A stretch of 41,874 nucleotides of DNA from CAZJAH01 sp964544155 (GTDB lineage Bacteria > Bacteroidota > Ignavibacteria > Kapaibacteriales > UBA2268), in assembly GCA_964544155.1 (NCBI GenBank), contig CAZJAH010000025.1, forward strand, positions 1 to 41,874, in the 5' to 3' direction. Below are positions 17,324-27,536 of this stretch, piece after piece (position 1 is the stretch's first letter; each line of letters opens with the position of its first letter). The translations under genes and the position numbers were made by a program. The notes beneath the pieces were generated by a model. That model ran no database searches and was not told the DNA's origin. It worked only from the letters and a program-made list of their open reading frames with translations.

Positions 17324-19447
17324 ATGAAACAAGTTTTACTCTTATTAGTTATTATTTTCAGCCTTGAGCTGCAAGCTCAGGAAGTTAATTATATAGACGC
17401 TCGCGACCACGCGGTTATGATCAGCGCGGAAACACTTATCTCGCCGCCTCAGATCACACTTCGCTGGGCTGAAAACGATAAGGCTGAGGGCTATAGGATT
17501 AAACGGAAAATCGCGGGGGATCTTTTCCTTACCGGAGATTTCATTGCCGAGCTTGACTCAGAGACGCTTCAATTCACTGATACAGATGTTCAGCCGGGAG
17601 TGGCTTATGAATATGAGATCAGCGCACCATCGAAAGGTCATGTTATACTGAAAGATAATGAAGGTAATAATCTGGATGTTGAAATTGACTTTGTGGCTTA
17701 CGGTTATTCCGCCGCGGGTATTAGCCTTAATGAACCTGATGATTACGGCGTAGTGCTTTTATTTGTTGATGAAATTACGGCTACCGCCCTGCCTATTGAG
17801 ATAAACCGCCTTGTAGATGACCTGACTTCCGAAGGCTGGACGGCAATAAAACACATAGTCCCTAGAGCAGAAAATTTCGATAAAGAAAAAGTAGCAGGCG
17901 TAAAGCAGATAATACAGGATGAATATGTTAAATTCGGTAATGACTTAAAGACTGTGTTTATTTTGGGCAGGGTAGCAGTACCTTACTCAGGCAGGCTTAA
18001 TCCTGACGGCCACGGCAACCACATTGGCGCCTGGCCTGCCGATATGTATTACGCTGAACTCGATGACAGCTACTGGTCTGACTATCAGGTTAGCGATACA
18101 AGCGCTTCGAGAACTGTAAACAGAAATATCCCCGGCGATGGGAAATTCGATGTCAGCCAGCTTCCGGGATCAGCCAGACTCGATTTAATGTTGGGTAGAG
18201 TTGACCTCTACGATATGCCTTCATTTGAAAGTTCGGAAACCGAACTGCTAAGAAATTACCTTAACCAAAACCACGATTACAGAAAAAATAAACTTGCTAT
18301 TGAAAGGCGCGGCCTTATCAAAGATGCTGGATTTCCCGCCCACAAAATGGTTGAAGGTTTTGCTGCCGGCGCGTGGAGGAATTACGGTTCATTTTTGGGC
18401 GCCGAAAATGTCAGTAAACAGGATTTCATGTCTATATTAAAAGAAGATAAATACATGTGGGTTTACGGCACAGGCGGCGGAACATACACAAGCGCCGGAG
18501 GTATCGGTAAAACCGGTGATTACGCCGATGCTCCCGTTTACGGGCTGTTTTCAATGCTCTTCGGGTCTTATTTCGGCGATTGGGACAGTAGGAATAATTT
18601 CCTGAGAGCGCCGCTTTGCAATGAATATCCTTCTCTGGCAAGCGCCTGGTCGGGCAGGCCGCAATGGTTTATGCACCATTTATCAGCAGGTTATTCCCTG
18701 GGATACGCGGCAAAATTAACTCAGAATAATCCGGGCAGCCAGTACTATTCAAATATTCTGTATATCGCTGAGTACATTAATTCCGGAGTGCATTATTCAA
18801 TAGGTTTCAGGTATATTCACAGCGCTCTAATGGGCGATCCCACCTTACGACTCGAGATGGGCCTGTATGATCCGCCAAAAAATATTAGCGGACAGGTGAT
18901 TACAAACGGGGCCCAATTTACCTGGAATGATCCTGATATTGAAGCTGAATACCATTTCAATATATACCGCAGGACAGCTGAAGATCCCGTCTTCAGGAAG
19001 ATTAATGAAAACCCTGTAACTGATACGTCCTTTACGGATAACTCAGGATATGACGGCAAGGTAGAATACCTTATAAAAACAGCAGTGCTGCATCATACGA
19101 ATACATGCAGCATGTACAAGGAAAGCCCCGGAGAGTTGATCGAGCTTTATAATACGGATATTTCCGAATTTGATCAAAAGAATGGAATAAGCATTTTTCC
19201 TAATCCGGTTAGCGATATTGCTGAAATAAAGCTTAACTCTAACATAAAGGGAAGCATAGAAGCCGCTGTTTTTGATGCTTCAGGCAATAAAGTGTTTGAT
19301 TTCGGCAGAAATTATTCCTCCGGCCCGAGTGTTTATAAGTGGAATCTGATCGATCTGGCGGATGAGACTGTTCCGGCGGGAGTTTACATTTTCAGGGCAA
19401 ATACATCGGGCGGTGTTTATTCCGCTAAGATTATGGTAGTCAGATAG
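17324..19447 (+). CDS. Gingipain-fold (peptidase C25-like) secreted protein with T9SS sorting domain, probably inactive
   Basis: A 707-residue secreted protein: signal peptide (1-19, ending LQAQ), a fibronectin-III-like domain (about 40-100), and a C25/gingipain-like region (about 140-510). The latter is recognised from VFILGRVAVPYSG (211-223), HIGAWPADMYY (233-243) and the closing LMGDPTLRL (502-510). A second fibronectin-like domain (about 515-605) and a type A T9SS sorting domain (about 625-707, FPNPVSD to AGVYIFRA) follow. Where active gingipains have a Gly-His-Gly, this protein has YGTGGG (381-386). The strand that should end in the catalytic cysteine reads FSMLFGSYFGDW (409-420), so both catalytic residues seem to be missing. 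A binding or structural role is more likely than proteolysis. Alignment by eye only. Confidence 0.78.
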   Translation: MKQVLLLLVIIFSLELQAQEVNYIDARDHAVMISAETLISPPQITLRWAENDKAEGYRIKRKIAGDLFLTGDFIAELDSETLQFTDTDVQPGVAYEYEISAPSKGHVILKDNEGNNLDVEIDFVAYGYSAAGISLNEPDDYGVVLLFVDEITATALPIEINRLVDDLTSEGWTAIKHIVPRAENFDKEKVAGVKQIIQDEYVKFGNDLKTVFILGRVAVPYSGRLNPDGHGNHIGAWPADMYYAELDDSYWSDYQVSDTSASRTVNRNIPGDGKFDVSQLPGSARLDLMLGRVDLYDMPSFESSETELLRNYLNQNHDYRKNKLAIERRGLIKDAGFPAHKMVEGFAAGAWRNYGSFLGAENVSKQDFMSILKEDKYMWVYGTGGGTYTSAGGIGKTGDYADAPVYGLFSMLFGSYFGDWDSRNNFLRAPLCNEYPSLASAWSGRPQWFMHHLSAGYSLGYAAKLTQNNPGSQYYSNILYIAEYINSGVHYSIGFRYIHSALMGDPTLRLEMGLYDPPKNISGQVITNGAQFTWNDPDIEAEYHFNIYRRTAEDPVFRKINENPVTDTSFTDNSGYDGKVEYLIKTAVLHHTNTCSMYKESPGELIELYNTDISEFDQKNGISIFPNPVSDIAEIKLNSNIKGSIEAAVFDASGNKVFDFGRNYSSGPSVYKWNLIDLADETVPAGVYIFRANTSGGVYSAKIMVVR

Positions 19448-19531
19448 TATTGATTGGTATTTTTAAAACACAATGAAGAGTAAAGAACACAAAGCTTAAT
19501 TAAGAAATGAATAAATGCTTTTAAAATAAAG

Positions 19532-19560
19532 TACCTCCCGGCTTATGGGGCCGGGAGGTA
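19532..19560 (-). terminator. Strong terminator hairpin between convergent genes
   Basis: TACCTCCCGGC (19532-19542) and GCCGGGAGGTA (19550-19560) form a perfect 11-bp stem with a 7-base loop. The T-rich side (TTTATTTT) lies on the minus strand, so it chiefly serves the dehydrogenase gene; it may also stop transcripts from the plus side. The rest of 19448-19597 shows only a decayed ACACAAAG-type motif near 19470-19495. Confidence 0.75.
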
Positions 19561-19597
19561 TAATTCAGTTATAATGAAACCGCTACAACAAATTCAT

Positions 19598-20725
19598 TTA
19601 TAATTTATCAGCAACGGCCTGTGCCATTTCGATAGTGGTGTTATTTCCACCCATATCATAAGTTCTTACCTTACCTTCGGCGATAACATCAGAAACTGCT
19701 TTTTCAAGCCTTATGGATTTTTCTGTTTCTCCTAGCCATTCGAGCATCATTTTTGCCGACAGAATTGTTGCCAGCGGATTCGTTTTATACTGTCCGGCGT
19801 ACTTTGGAGCGCTGCCGTGAGTAGGTTCGAATACCGCCAGATTTTTGCCTATATTTCCGGAACAGGCAAAACCAAGGCCGCCTACCATCTGCGCGCAAAG
19901 ATCTGAAATAACGTCACCATAGAGGTTTGGAGCAACGAGTACATCGTACCTTTCAGGATTTTTGAGCAGCCACATAGTCATTGCGTCAATGTTGCCTTCA
20001 TCAAGCTCGATACCGGGATAGTCTTTCGCGACTTCCCTGCCTATATCCACAAAAAGTCCGTCAGTAGCACGTACTACATTTGCTTTGTGAACTACTGTGA
20101 CCTTTTTTCTTCCCTTTTCTTTGGCGAAGTCAAAAGCAGCACGGATGATTTTTTCACTGCCTACTTTAGTGTTAATTTTACAGGAAATAGCGTAATCTTC
20201 GGGATTCAGTCCCGAGAATCTTGAGAAAGCCGGATTATGTCTTTCCAGGTCTTTCGCGAGCTCTTCAGGTACCGGGCCGAATTCAACACCGACGTAAAGG
20301 TCTTCGGTATTTTCCCTGAAAACAACTATGTCAATGTCGTTTTTATAATTTAATGGATTTCCCTGGTAGGCTTTTGTAGGCCTTAAGCAGGTATAGAGGT
20401 CGAAAAGCTGCCTCATCCTTACAATTGGGGATCGGTACACATAGCCTTTACCCTGCAAATGAGGAGCAAGCTCTTCTTCGGCGGCTTTTTTCGGCTTTGA
20501 TGTGATGGCACCGAACATAGCGGCATCAACATTCTTTAGCAGTTCAATGGTTCTTTCTGGAAGCGGATCGCCTTCCTGCTTCCAAAATTCCCAGCCTATA
20601 TCGCCGTGGATGTATTCGGCATCAAGCTCTATTTTATCGAGAACTATTTTCAGGGCTTCAAGAACGTCAACGCCAATGCCGTCACCGGGCAGCCAAGCGA
20701 TTTTGTACTTTTTGTTTTCTGCCAT
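19598..20725 (-). CDS. Isocitrate/isopropylmalate dehydrogenase family, probable isocitrate dehydrogenase
   Basis: Oxidative decarboxylation of isocitrate to 2-oxoglutarate in the TCA cycle is the most likely reaction. The 375-residue protein has the family start IAWLPGDGIG. Its phosphate/substrate loop has S99, R105 and R115 in RSPIVRMRQLFDLYTCLRP, which aligns with the E. coli isocitrate dehydrogenase loop but has isoleucine where E. coli has the substrate-binding asparagine. Metal ligands are D271 and D275 (YGDVISD). The nucleotide loop THGSAPKYAGQ keeps K308-Y309, the pair that favours NADP in E. coli, whereas NAD enzymes usually have Asp-Ile. Cofactor preference is therefore probably NADP but unproven. 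GGAG lies 6 bases before the ATG. It is a single gene with its own terminator. Confidence 0.85.
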   Translation of the reverse strand: MAENKKYKIAWLPGDGIGVDVLEALKIVLDKIELDAEYIHGDIGWEFWKQEGDPLPERTIELLKNVDAAMFGAITSKPKKAAEEELAPHLQGKGYVYRSPIVRMRQLFDLYTCLRPTKAYQGNPLNYKNDIDIVVFRENTEDLYVGVEFGPVPEELAKDLERHNPAFSRFSGLNPEDYAISCKINTKVGSEKIIRAAFDFAKEKGRKKVTVVHKANVVRATDGLFVDIGREVAKDYPGIELDEGNIDAMTMWLLKNPERYDVLVAPNLYGDVISDLCAQMVGGLGFACSGNIGKNLAVFEPTHGSAPKYAGQYKTNPLATILSAKMMLEWLGETEKSIRLEKAVSDVIAEGKVRTYDMGGNNTTIEMAQAVADKL

Positions 20726-20917
20726 TTGAATCTCCGGTTATTATTTTCAAAAGTTTTGTAAAATGTGATTTTCCCACTATGCAATATATTATATCCGGGA
20801 GGAAAAACGAAGTTTTATTGGAGACAGGTGATATAATTATAAGAAGGTAACTAAGCTTTTGCACAGTAGAATAGACGTATTACTTTAGGTAAAAATCAGA
20901 TAGTAATTTTTAAAAAA

Positions 20918-21011
20918 ATGTCAGGGATGAATTTCTATCGGCTTTATGCCCATAGCCTGACATTCTTTGTACTCCCAGTGGTAAAGAGCTTAAGCACAAA
21001 GGGCAAAAGGT
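20918..21011. repeat. Decayed palindromic intergenic repeat (REP-like)
   Basis: This lies in the 341-base gap between the dehydrogenase and kinase genes. ATGTCAGG (20918-20925) and CCTGACAT (20956-20963) are perfect inverted arms around a 30-base loop. Directly after it, CTTTGT (about 20964-20969) and ACAAAG (20996-21001) bracket a second imperfect palindrome. Both look like intergenic repeats rather than genes. I see no gene elsewhere in 20726-21066. Confidence 0.5.
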
Positions 21012-21066
21012 GGTTTCAAACTCAGGGATAAATTCCTTTTATAATGAATTGATCACCCGTTTAGCA

Positions 21067-22656
21067 TTATCTGCTGTTTCTGCTGATGGGAAGCCTAACG
21101 GTAAATGTTGATCCTCCATCATTACCCGGTTCGACAATGACATCGCCTTCGTGCGCGTCAACTATCCAGCTGACTATTGATAATCCGAGGCCGGTGCCCT
21201 GTATATTGCTTGTTCTTGCTTTATCCAGACGGTAAAAGCGGTCGAATATGTAAGGAAGCTTATCTTCAGGGATGCCCGGGCCGGAATCAGATACTTTTAT
21301 CTCTACATACTCATCGGTGCCGTTTAGCGATATATCTATTTTCCCGTTTACGGGAGTATATTTTACTGCATTATCTACTATATTCAGCACAGCCTGATGT
21401 ACTCTGGCTGAATCGATTTCAGCGGATACCCCCGGCATAATATTCGATCTGACTGATATTGATTTAGCTTCAGCAAGTATTTCCGCGTCTTCGGCTATGC
21501 CTGAAACCAGCCTGCTGACATTCTCTTCGCGGAAATTCATCTGAATCTGGCCTGTTTCAGCACGGGAGAGCTCAAGGAGTGTTTCTACGACATTTGTTAA
21601 TCTTATGACCTCATCCAGGGAACTGGCCATTATACTTAAGTAATCTTCTTTTGAATAGTCTTTTTGCAAAGCCATGGCGAGTTCACCCTGAAGAATGGTC
21701 AACGGGGTTTTCAGCTCATGGGAGGCATCAGAAGTGAATTGTCTGATCTGCTGGAAAGATTTTTCAAGCCTTTCGATCATTTGGTTCAGTGTATTGATCA
21801 ATTTGGAAATTTCATCACTCGCCCCGGCCTTCGGTATGCGCCTGCTGAGATTGCTGGCGGTTATGCTTTCTGCTGTGCGCGCTATCTCTCCGATTGGTCT
21901 GAGAAATAATCCGGCAAGTACTATTCCTCCTGCAAGCGAAATTAAGAACACAAAAGGAAAAGCAATATATATTTTATTTCTTAATTCACTCAGGGTCGCT
22001 TCAATATCGCGCAAAGAATAAGCGACAGTAAAGACTCCGTTTTTTGTTCTTTTTGAATAAAGACGAATTTTACTATCTCCGCCAGGCATGGTAATAAAAA
22101 CTGAATCTCCCGGCATTCCTTTAATTTTTTCAGATACGATAAACCCTGAATCTCCTATCTCAGGTTTATCAGGCCTTTTGTTAATTAAATTTACTTTATT
22201 TGACAGCATAGGGAGTTTATTATTATTGAGATTCAAAGATCGCCAGATAATTCTATTATTTGTATCGGCCACCTGGATGAAATAATTTCTGCTGTCAGGA
22301 AATATGTTTTTGAATTTCATAAATAAAAGTGACTTTAAGGCCGTATCCCGTGATTCCGGCAGGGTATTTAAGCTTTTTGACCGATATTCGGCAAATAATC
22401 CGGAATCCCCGGTAAAATCCCGAGCATCACCGCGTACAATTGAATCATGCGAAAACCCTGAATGATCATCGTTTTTTTTATTAACGGATTTAAGATGATC
22501 CAGTGAATTTGTTACTTTTTTCAGGGAGCTGTCAAGATCGGAATAAATGGATTCTTTAACAGATATATAAATATAACCTGCCAGTACTGATAAAGATACA
22601 AATAACAGCACACTATACCAAAAGATCAGCTTTATTCTGAACGGGAATTTCCTCAC
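21067..22656 (-). CDS. Membrane sensor histidine kinase (HAMP-HisKA-HATPase)
   Basis: A two-component sensor that would autophosphorylate on H313 (H box ASHELKTPL, 311-319). Two membrane helices (about 9-31 and 229-252) flank a periplasmic sensor region of about 195 residues with no domain I recognise. A HAMP linker follows (about 252-305, LRPIGEIARTAESI). The ATPase domain has NIVDNAVKYTP (N box), DSGPGIPE (G1), FDRFYRLDKAR (F box) and GTGLGLSIV (G2). The layout is close to CusS/heavy-metal-type kinases. No response regulator gene adjoins it: the next gene upstream (tamB) is divergent and the downstream neighbour is the dehydrogenase. It is therefore an orphan kinase in this window. Confidence 0.93.
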   Translation of the reverse strand: MRKFPFRIKLIFWYSVLLFVSLSVLAGYIYISVKESIYSDLDSSLKKVTNSLDHLKSVNKKNDDHSGFSHDSIVRGDARDFTGDSGLFAEYRSKSLNTLPESRDTALKSLLFMKFKNIFPDSRNYFIQVADTNNRIIWRSLNLNNNKLPMLSNKVNLINKRPDKPEIGDSGFIVSEKIKGMPGDSVFITMPGGDSKIRLYSKRTKNGVFTVAYSLRDIEATLSELRNKIYIAFPFVFLISLAGGIVLAGLFLRPIGEIARTAESITASNLSRRIPKAGASDEISKLINTLNQMIERLEKSFQQIRQFTSDASHELKTPLTILQGELAMALQKDYSKEDYLSIMASSLDEVIRLTNVVETLLELSRAETGQIQMNFREENVSRLVSGIAEDAEILAEAKSISVRSNIMPGVSAEIDSARVHQAVLNIVDNAVKYTPVNGKIDISLNGTDEYVEIKVSDSGPGIPEDKLPYIFDRFYRLDKARTSNIQGTGLGLSIVSWIVDAHEGDVIVEPGNDGGSTFTVRLPISRNSR

Positions 22657-22832
22657 TTTTTGCTCAATTAGATTAAAATCCTTTTCATCAAATGCTAATT
22701 ATTATAAAATGTTAATATAAGGTTTATTCTCAAAGGAAACAATTAATGATAATAGATTTTTAAACGTCTTCATAAAAAAATGAATTAAATATCAGCCTTA
22801 ACCGTGGTGATTAAATATTACTTTTTGATTAA

Positions 22833-25800
22833 ATGACTGAAAATAAAGAAAAAAAATCATTTATAAAGAGAACCTCAAAAGTACTGCTATATATCGTACT
22901 TTTTTTTGTGGTTATTTCCATCGCGCTGGTCATCCTCGCGCAAATGCCGTGGTTTAGAGGATGGGCGCTCGAAAAAGGCCTTTCGATTGCCAATAGCAGC
23001 CTTAACGGCAGAGTGGAAGTCAAAGACCTGACCTTTTCTGCTTTCGACGGCATCAACCTGCACGGGATCAGAGTTTACGCGGGTGGTGATACTGTCGCTC
23101 AGGTGCCTGAGCTAAATGTGTCACTTAATTACATGCCTCTGCTCAAAAATAAAGTTGTGGTTAATAAACTCACACTTAAGCAGCCGGTTATTAAAATGCT
23201 GCGCGGTAAGGACAGCCTTTGGAACTTTTCAAAGATAGCTCAGCCTTCTACTGATACTTCAAAGGGCGCTCCTTCCGAATGGATTATTGACATTGGCGGA
23301 CTCAATATTAAAAACGGCAGCTTTATATTGGCCGACAGCCTGAGTTTACAGGATACAGGTGGGGAAGTCAATTTCGCACACATGTATCTGGACAATCTTA
23401 ACCTCAGTTTGTCCGCCAAAGCTGACCTTGGCGAAAATGATTTCCGGGCGGATATTGAGGATCTGTCATTCTATGAGATTTACTCCGGGCTTAAGATAGA
23501 TAAATTCAAGACTTTGGCGAAATTCAATAAAAAGGGCATAAGCGCTGAAGATACCAGGATTTCGGCATATGAATCGGAAATCAATTTTGACGCTTCAATT
23601 GATTCTGTAAATCTATTCGAAGGCGGCAGTTTCTCGGATGCTTATTTCACGGTTTCATTGAATGCCGATAATGTTTATCCTTCTAATATTCAGGAGTTTA
23701 CGCCACTGCCTGTTAATCTGGATGAAAAATACAATCTTGCCCTGAAAGCCGACGGCAAACTCAATCTGATGAACATTAAAGACCTTAGGCTGACTATAGA
23801 TGAAACCTATATTATGATATCCGGATTTTTGAGAAATTTGGATCAGCCTGATGAGTTTAATTACGACCTTGTTCTGGACGGCTCTAAGATTTATAAAAAA
23901 GATGTAACCGAAGCGCTGCCTTCTATGGATTTAACATCTTTGCCTGATATGAGTTATATAGAATTTCAAAAAATGGATGCCTGGGGCAGTTCCGACAGCG
24001 CGCACGTCAGCATGCAGGCCATTAGTGATATTGGCAGGCTGTCCGGCACTTTGAGCAGCGGATTTGGCGATGATCTTACTTATTCTGCGGATATTGATTT
24101 CAATGAACTGGAATTAGCTCCCATCACGAAATCCGATCAGATGCAAAGCACTTTGAACGGGAGTATAAAACTTGACGGAAGCGGCACGGAACTTTCTGAC
24201 CTAAGAATAGATGTTGATGCTGCTTTCTTTAAATCCACATACTCCGGTTTTTCGGTAGATACATTAGCAATGAAATCCAGGATTGCCGACAGCAGGATAT
24301 TCATTGATACATTAATCGCCCGGGCGCCCATAAATATTTCCGATACGGTTTATGGTGAAGAGACTATTATTCAGCAAGTATATGCCGGCGGCTATTTTGA
24401 TCTGCCGCAGGTAAAAAGCCCGCAGTATAATTTAAATATAGATTTCTCCGATATATCAGCATCGAATCTTCTGGACAATGACGCACTGCCCAGGATGTTG
24501 GGCGGTAAGCTTCATGCCGAAGGGACAGGGTTCCATCCTGATTCCATCGAAGCCGGCTTAAAGGCTGATTTTGAGCAGGTATTTTTTGGAAAAGTTGTAT
24601 TAATGCCTTTTACCCTGGAAGCAGATATTGAACGAATGCAGGGCAATAAACGCAAAGCAAGCCTTAACTCACAATTTCTAAACGCTAAACTGGAAGGTGA
24701 ATACAGGCTGACCGATCTTATCAACTCGCTGGCTGATCAGGGTACTTATCTTGCTTCATTCTTTAGTGAGAGAATGAATATACTCAATCCCTCAGTAAGT
24801 GATACACTTGACAAGAAATACGATCTTCCCAAAAAATCAAGCTTTCATGATATAGACGCCGTATTTACCGCCGATATAACTGATATGTCGCCATTAAGCA
24901 CTTTGCTGGAGGACATTTCTTTAACGACAAATGCCAGGCTTAGTTTTCATTATTATACTCATGATGAAGTTAGTTCACTCGAGCTGGATTCTTTGAGTTT
25001 AACGCATTTTTCATATGAATCTGAAGATATGCTTGCGGCATCAAGCCCAATTATATTAACAGGAAAAATGACCATGGAAATCAGGGATTCTGTGCCTGAA
25101 TTTAAAATGCTGAATCTCAATCTCGAAGGTAAAGGCAATACTTATATTGATGATATGATTATTACCGGCCCGGATATATCAATGAATTTTGACGGGAACA
25201 AACTTGATTACAAAATTAGCAGCGATTTTAACCGCGAATGGAATTTCATGGCTGCAGGAAATATGCTTTTGAAAGAAAATGACATGAACTTTCAACTTGA
25301 TCAAGCTAAAATAAATTACAAAGATGAATTTGTCTGGAAAAATGATCAAACTATACAAATAGACTTTTTGCCCGACGGTTTTGAGATAAAGACCTGCGAA
25401 TTAAGCCGTGAGAAAAAAGAACAGCTCAAATTATCAGGGGCACTTAAGAATAATGAAGCCAATGACCTGACTGTAGCCTTATATAATTTCGATTTAGGAG
25501 AATTAAAAACTCTACTTCCCGCCGATCAGCCGATGCTCTCTGATTTTAAGGGTAAAATAGATTCCGTTAGGTTAACTGTTTTCGATGACCTTAAGTCACC
25601 CTATTTGCAAATGAAAATCTCTGCCGACAACCTTGTGTTTGACAAAGTGCAGGTAGGAATGATTACGGGAGATTTAAATTACAAAGACAAGAATCTATCC
25701 GGCGATATTAAAATACTTAGCGGCCCGGATACAACTATCAAGCATCAATTGGCTACGGTATCAATAAACCGTATGCCAATATATCTGGGGATTGATACAC

Positions 25801-27431
25801 TTGACCGCTTTCCTGAGAACAAGTCAATGGATATAAAGGTGGAAGGCCGGAAAATGCCCCTGGCGCTCGCAGCGCCATTTATACCTACCCTGGAAAGATT
25901 AAGGGGATACGCTAAACTCAATGTCAATATTAGCGGGAAGTTACCTGAAGATATTGAATATTCCGGTGATCTCGATATTAAGGAAACATCCTTTATTCTA
26001 GCTCCAACTAATGTCAGTTATCTGGCAGAAGGAAAAATAAGCTTAAATAACGATGAAATACTTATAGATAAAATTATTCTGGCAAACCATCCGGAAAATG
26101 ATGTCAGGGGTAAGGCAGAAGTTACCGGCAAAGTGGAATTGGAAGATTTTTCGCTTTCATATTTGGATATAAATATAATGGCAAAAGATTTCATAGCGAT
26201 GACAGACGCCACTCAAAGCGCTATGCCAAATCTTTACGGCGATCTGATTTTCTCTACCGGGCCGGATAATATCCGATTCCACGGTACTTTGGATAAGCCT
26301 AACCTGACGGGCGATATAAACGTTAACAGGGCAGAACTGCAAATGCCCGAGCTTAGCTCTAAGCAGTCAGTAAGAACCGAGCTGAATTATGAGTTTATCA
26401 GCGATACGCTAAGGATAAAAGGTGAAACAAAACCCGACAGCGTTAAAAGGTCATTATTTCAGCAAAGAATGAAATACTTAGCAGAACAATCCGATACAAC
26501 AGAAGAGCAAAAGGCTCAGGCCGAAATAAGCAAAGACGAGAAAAATATTGCAGATCTGATAAACTATGACCTGAATCTCATGATTCCCGGAAGGTTCCTC
26601 GTCGATATAAGCCTCGGCATTTTGGGTAATATTCAAGCTGATATCGGTACGGCAAATCCTGAGGAGGGCCTGAGATACGTTAAGAATAGAGATGAAGATG
26701 AACCCAGGCTCTATGGCGCACTTATACTAAAAGAAGGTTCAACCCTTAAATATGTCAGGGCTATGGAGGTTGAAGGGAATATTACATTTCGAACAGGCGC
26801 GATGGATAATCCGACGCTAGACCTTACAGCAAGATATCAGGGATTGACCTTAGACGAAAACAACCGACGGCCATATACCGTGATAATAAATGTTACAGGC
26901 AGCCAGGAAAATCCCGAAATTGATATGACTTACACAATCGACGGCGAAACCCCCCCGGGCGATAAATCGAAGATTACTCAGGATGCTGCATTCCTGTTAT
27001 TGACCGGTCAGACTAAATCTTCGGCCTTATCCGGCAGCGGGTCCGGAGGGCAGATTTTTGATGAAACGGAGCTCGGCGGCAGCGTACTTTCTTCGGCATT
27101 TTCAAAATCGATCATTGAGCTTTTAAATACCGGTTATATTCAGAATCTGGATATCGATTTTGCTTCGGGCCCCGGCCAGGAACAGACAAAAGTCAAGCTG
27201 TCCGGAAGGCTCTTCGGCGGCGCTACTTACACTTTCGGCGGCGCGATAAATGATTTTAAAAATAATAATGAATTCAGAATAGATATACCCATCGATGTAT
27301 TTCAAAGCAATAAAAGCGCCATCAACAGGTTCCTCGTGCAGATCAAAAAATCAAGCGCCGATAATACAACTGCTTTCGATGTTGATCAAATTGACTGGGA
27401 AATCAAGCTTAAATTTGGCGGCAACTGGTAA
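22833..27431 (+). CDS. tamB: Translocation and assembly module protein TamB (AsmA-like/DUF490)
   Basis: TamB is a very long inner-membrane-anchored protein that spans the periplasm. It is known in the family for helping outer-membrane protein insertion and for lipid transport between the membranes. The 1532-residue protein has one N-terminal membrane helix (about 15-37). An AsmA-like start follows (GRVEVKDLTFSAFDGINLHGIRV), then a long run of short amphipathic beta strands without cysteine-rich or enzyme motifs. The conserved C-terminal DUF490/TamB domain is at about 1180-1532 (GRFLVDISLGILGNIQADIG, FRTGAMDNPTLDLTARY, AAFLLLTGQ, VKLSGRLFGGATYTFGG). No TamA gene lies beside it. In bacteria lacking TamA, TamB is thought to work with BamA, which is encoded 16 kb away here. 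It is divergent from the kinase gene across 176 bases. Confidence 0.9.
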   Translation: MTENKEKKSFIKRTSKVLLYIVLFFVVISIALVILAQMPWFRGWALEKGLSIANSSLNGRVEVKDLTFSAFDGINLHGIRVYAGGDTVAQVPELNVSLNYMPLLKNKVVVNKLTLKQPVIKMLRGKDSLWNFSKIAQPSTDTSKGAPSEWIIDIGGLNIKNGSFILADSLSLQDTGGEVNFAHMYLDNLNLSLSAKADLGENDFRADIEDLSFYEIYSGLKIDKFKTLAKFNKKGISAEDTRISAYESEINFDASIDSVNLFEGGSFSDAYFTVSLNADNVYPSNIQEFTPLPVNLDEKYNLALKADGKLNLMNIKDLRLTIDETYIMISGFLRNLDQPDEFNYDLVLDGSKIYKKDVTEALPSMDLTSLPDMSYIEFQKMDAWGSSDSAHVSMQAISDIGRLSGTLSSGFGDDLTYSADIDFNELELAPITKSDQMQSTLNGSIKLDGSGTELSDLRIDVDAAFFKSTYSGFSVDTLAMKSRIADSRIFIDTLIARAPINISDTVYGEETIIQQVYAGGYFDLPQVKSPQYNLNIDFSDISASNLLDNDALPRMLGGKLHAEGTGFHPDSIEAGLKADFEQVFFGKVVLMPFTLEADIERMQGNKRKASLNSQFLNAKLEGEYRLTDLINSLADQGTYLASFFSERMNILNPSVSDTLDKKYDLPKKSSFHDIDAVFTADITDMSPLSTLLEDISLTTNARLSFHYYTHDEVSSLELDSLSLTHFSYESEDMLAASSPIILTGKMTMEIRDSVPEFKMLNLNLEGKGNTYIDDMIITGPDISMNFDGNKLDYKISSDFNREWNFMAAGNMLLKENDMNFQLDQAKINYKDEFVWKNDQTIQIDFLPDGFEIKTCELSREKKEQLKLSGALKNNEANDLTVALYNFDLGELKTLLPADQPMLSDFKGKIDSVRLTVFDDLKSPYLQMKISADNLVFDKVQVGMITGDLNYKDKNLSGDIKILSGPDTTIKHQLATVSINRMPIYLGIDTLDRFPENKSMDIKVEGRKMPLALAAPFIPTLERLRGYAKLNVNISGKLPEDIEYSGDLDIKETSFILAPTNVSYLAEGKISLNNDEILIDKIILANHPENDVRGKAEVTGKVELEDFSLSYLDINIMAKDFIAMTDATQSAMPNLYGDLIFSTGPDNIRFHGTLDKPNLTGDINVNRAELQMPELSSKQSVRTELNYEFISDTLRIKGETKPDSVKRSLFQQRMKYLAEQSDTTEEQKAQAEISKDEKNIADLINYDLNLMIPGRFLVDISLGILGNIQADIGTANPEEGLRYVKNRDEDEPRLYGALILKEGSTLKYVRAMEVEGNITFRTGAMDNPTLDLTARYQGLTLDENNRRPYTVIINVTGSQENPEIDMTYTIDGETPPGDKSKITQDAAFLLLTGQTKSSALSGSGSGGQIFDETELGGSVLSSAFSKSIIELLNTGYIQNLDIDFASGPGQEQTKVKLSGRLFGGATYTFGGAINDFKNNNEFRIDIPIDVFQSNKSAINRFLVQIKKSSADNTTAFDVDQIDWEIKLKFGGNW

Positions 27432-27536
27432 ATTTTTTTTTAATTTCGATTTTTAACAGTTTGTGATTTAATAAACAGCAGAAACTGACGATAATACTAA
27501 CAAACAATATGGATTAATTATTCCGGGAAAAGCCAG

